Source of the DNA: an uncultured Flavobacteriales bacterium
GTDB lineage: Bacteria > Bacteroidota > Bacteroidia > Flavobacteriales_D > Crocinitomicaceae
DNA length: 64,000 nucleotides
Reading direction: 5' to 3'
Assembly (NCBI GenBank): GCA_913046365.1
Contig: CAJWRM010000001.1
Coordinates: 124,001 to 188,000, forward strand
Positions within the stretch are counted from its first letter, which is position 1; each line of letters begins with the position of its first letter. The notes below the pieces were generated by a model. The model was not told the origin of the DNA and made no database searches. It saw only the letters and a list, made by a program, of their open reading frames with translations. Positions 63,252 through 64,000 of the stretch are shown one piece after another. The position numbers and the translations under genes were made by a program.

Positions 63252-64000
63252 TCACATCCTTTTCGGCGAATGAATTCCCAAAAGATGTAAAGATTTTTCT
63301 ATGATTAAACTTACGGATCTGCTTAAAATCAATCGATTACACCGTAAATTCTCATCAGTTTCTGGTAAAATTTTAACATTTTGATAAAACTGATTATATA
63401 GTTTAACAAGCTCATAGCAATAGCTAGTTATACCTGATGGGGTATATGATTGGGCTGACTCCTCGATGATTGAAGGGAATCTTGAAATTGCTTTAATTAC
63501 ATCTTTTTCACTCTTGATCAATGAAATACTTTTGTTCAGTTGATTTTCATATTTACCCGCTTTTTTCAATAGAGAACAAATTCTTGCATAGGTATATTGA
63601 ATGAATGGGCCTGTATTACCATTTAAGTCAATTGACTCCTGAGGGTTGAACATCATTCGTTTTTTAGGATCTACCTTCAGTAAATAATACTTGAGTCCTG
63701 ACATTCCAATTTGGTGATACAATTCCTCTTTTGCTTCTTCAGACATGTCATCCAAATGACCTCGTTCTTTGGTCATTTCCTTAGCTCCTTCAATTACAGC
63801 AGCCATTAATTCATCCGCATCTACAACTGTGCCTTCACGAGACTTCATTTTTCCGGTAGGAAGATCTACCATTCCGTAAGATAGGTGATGACAATTATCG
63901 GCCCAGCCATAACCTAGCTTCTTTAAAATCAAGAATAGAACCTTGAAGTGATAATCTTGTTCATTTCCAACAGTATATACCATACCATCAATACTTGGAA
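63252..64000 (-). CDS. argS: Arginine-tRNA ligase, C-terminal part
   Basis: The gene enters from beyond the right edge; 249 codons are visible. The segment VYTVGNEQDYHFKVLFLILKK, the class I signature GKMKSREGTVVDADEL (a KMSKS-like loop), and the C-terminal anticodon-binding DALR domain (NGNTGPFIQYTYARICSLLK through LLGIHSPKRM at the end) identify ArgS. The N-terminal HIGH-containing part is outside. It charges tRNA-Arg. Confidence 0.93.
   Translation of the reverse strand, partial: PSIDGMVYTVGNEQDYHFKVLFLILKKLGYGWADNCHHLSYGMVDLPTGKMKSREGTVVDADELMAAVIEGAKEMTKERGHLDDMSEEAKEELYHQIGMSGLKYYLLKVDPKKRMMFNPQESIDLNGNTGPFIQYTYARICSLLKKAGKYENQLNKSISLIKSEKDVIKAISRFPSIIEESAQSYTPSGITSYCYELVKLYNQFYQNVKILPETDENLRCNRLILSRSVSLIIEKSLHLLGIHSPKRM

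Noticed and set aside
1..64000. Mobile elements, CRISPR arrays, toxin-antitoxin or defence islands
   Set aside because: No transposase, integrase, regular repeat array, restriction or Cas gene was found; YwqK-type proteins have no toxin partner.

Overview
This window is an AT-rich, tightly packed stretch of a Bacteroidota chromosome, most likely from a marine Flavobacteriales-type organism. Four things point there: exported proteins with type IX secretion (T9SS) C-terminal sorting domains of both the type A and the gliding-motility-associated (type B) kind; TAnnTTTG promoter elements in place of the Proteobacterial -10; lineage-typical proteins (DUF983, DUF4159, a short CarB, a DnaG with a degraded zinc finger, BshA of bacillithiol synthesis); and almost no Shine-Dalgarno sequences. 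Most genes are core housekeeping genes. I see no phage, insertion sequence, CRISPR array, rRNA operon or defence island, and no gene-free stretch longer than 300 bases.

Left part (1-16.6 kb): the start of a lipoprotein gene (cut by the edge), tRNA-Leu(GAG), then a forward cluster kup, metallo-beta-lactamase-fold hydrolase, SPOR protein and hotdog thioesterase. A MarR regulator and a FadN-type beta-oxidation enzyme follow, with a perfect 16-bp palindrome in the apparent marR promoter. An OmpA/PD40 protein converges on fadN. After tRNA-Asp(GTC) and a YwqK-like lipoprotein comes ribD, an EamA transporter and a DUF4159 protein. A reverse cluster of CBS protein, NAD kinase, FKBP isomerase and a cyclophilin-FKBP fusion with a His/Asp tail faces pdxJ.

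Middle part (16.6-37.9 kb): a reverse cluster of carB, polyprenyl synthase, YwqK-like lipoprotein, dnaG and mscS; an alpha/beta hydrolase converging on dnaK through a shared terminator; a reverse pair of DUF983 and a T9SS cargo; a forward, overlapping pair of a T9SS-exported lysyl-oxidase-like protein and a propeller protein; then meaB, bshA, a predicted outer-membrane protein, folD with an S4 protein, an unknown membrane protein and an M42 peptidase.

Right part (38-64 kb): two very large type B T9SS proteins flank a nitronate monooxygenase and a pair of M16 peptidases (one active, one not). Then a GT9 glycosyltransferase, sucC, accC, tamB, tsaD (TTG start, promoter interlocked with that of tamB), two DsbD-type proteins, topB, a lipoprotein and the end of argS.

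The most unusual points are the secreted lysyl-oxidase homologue that keeps the copper motif and both quinone-precursor residues, the palindrome in the marR promoter, the interlocked tamB/tsaD promoters and the dual-family immunophilin. I do not see a clearly new multi-gene system.
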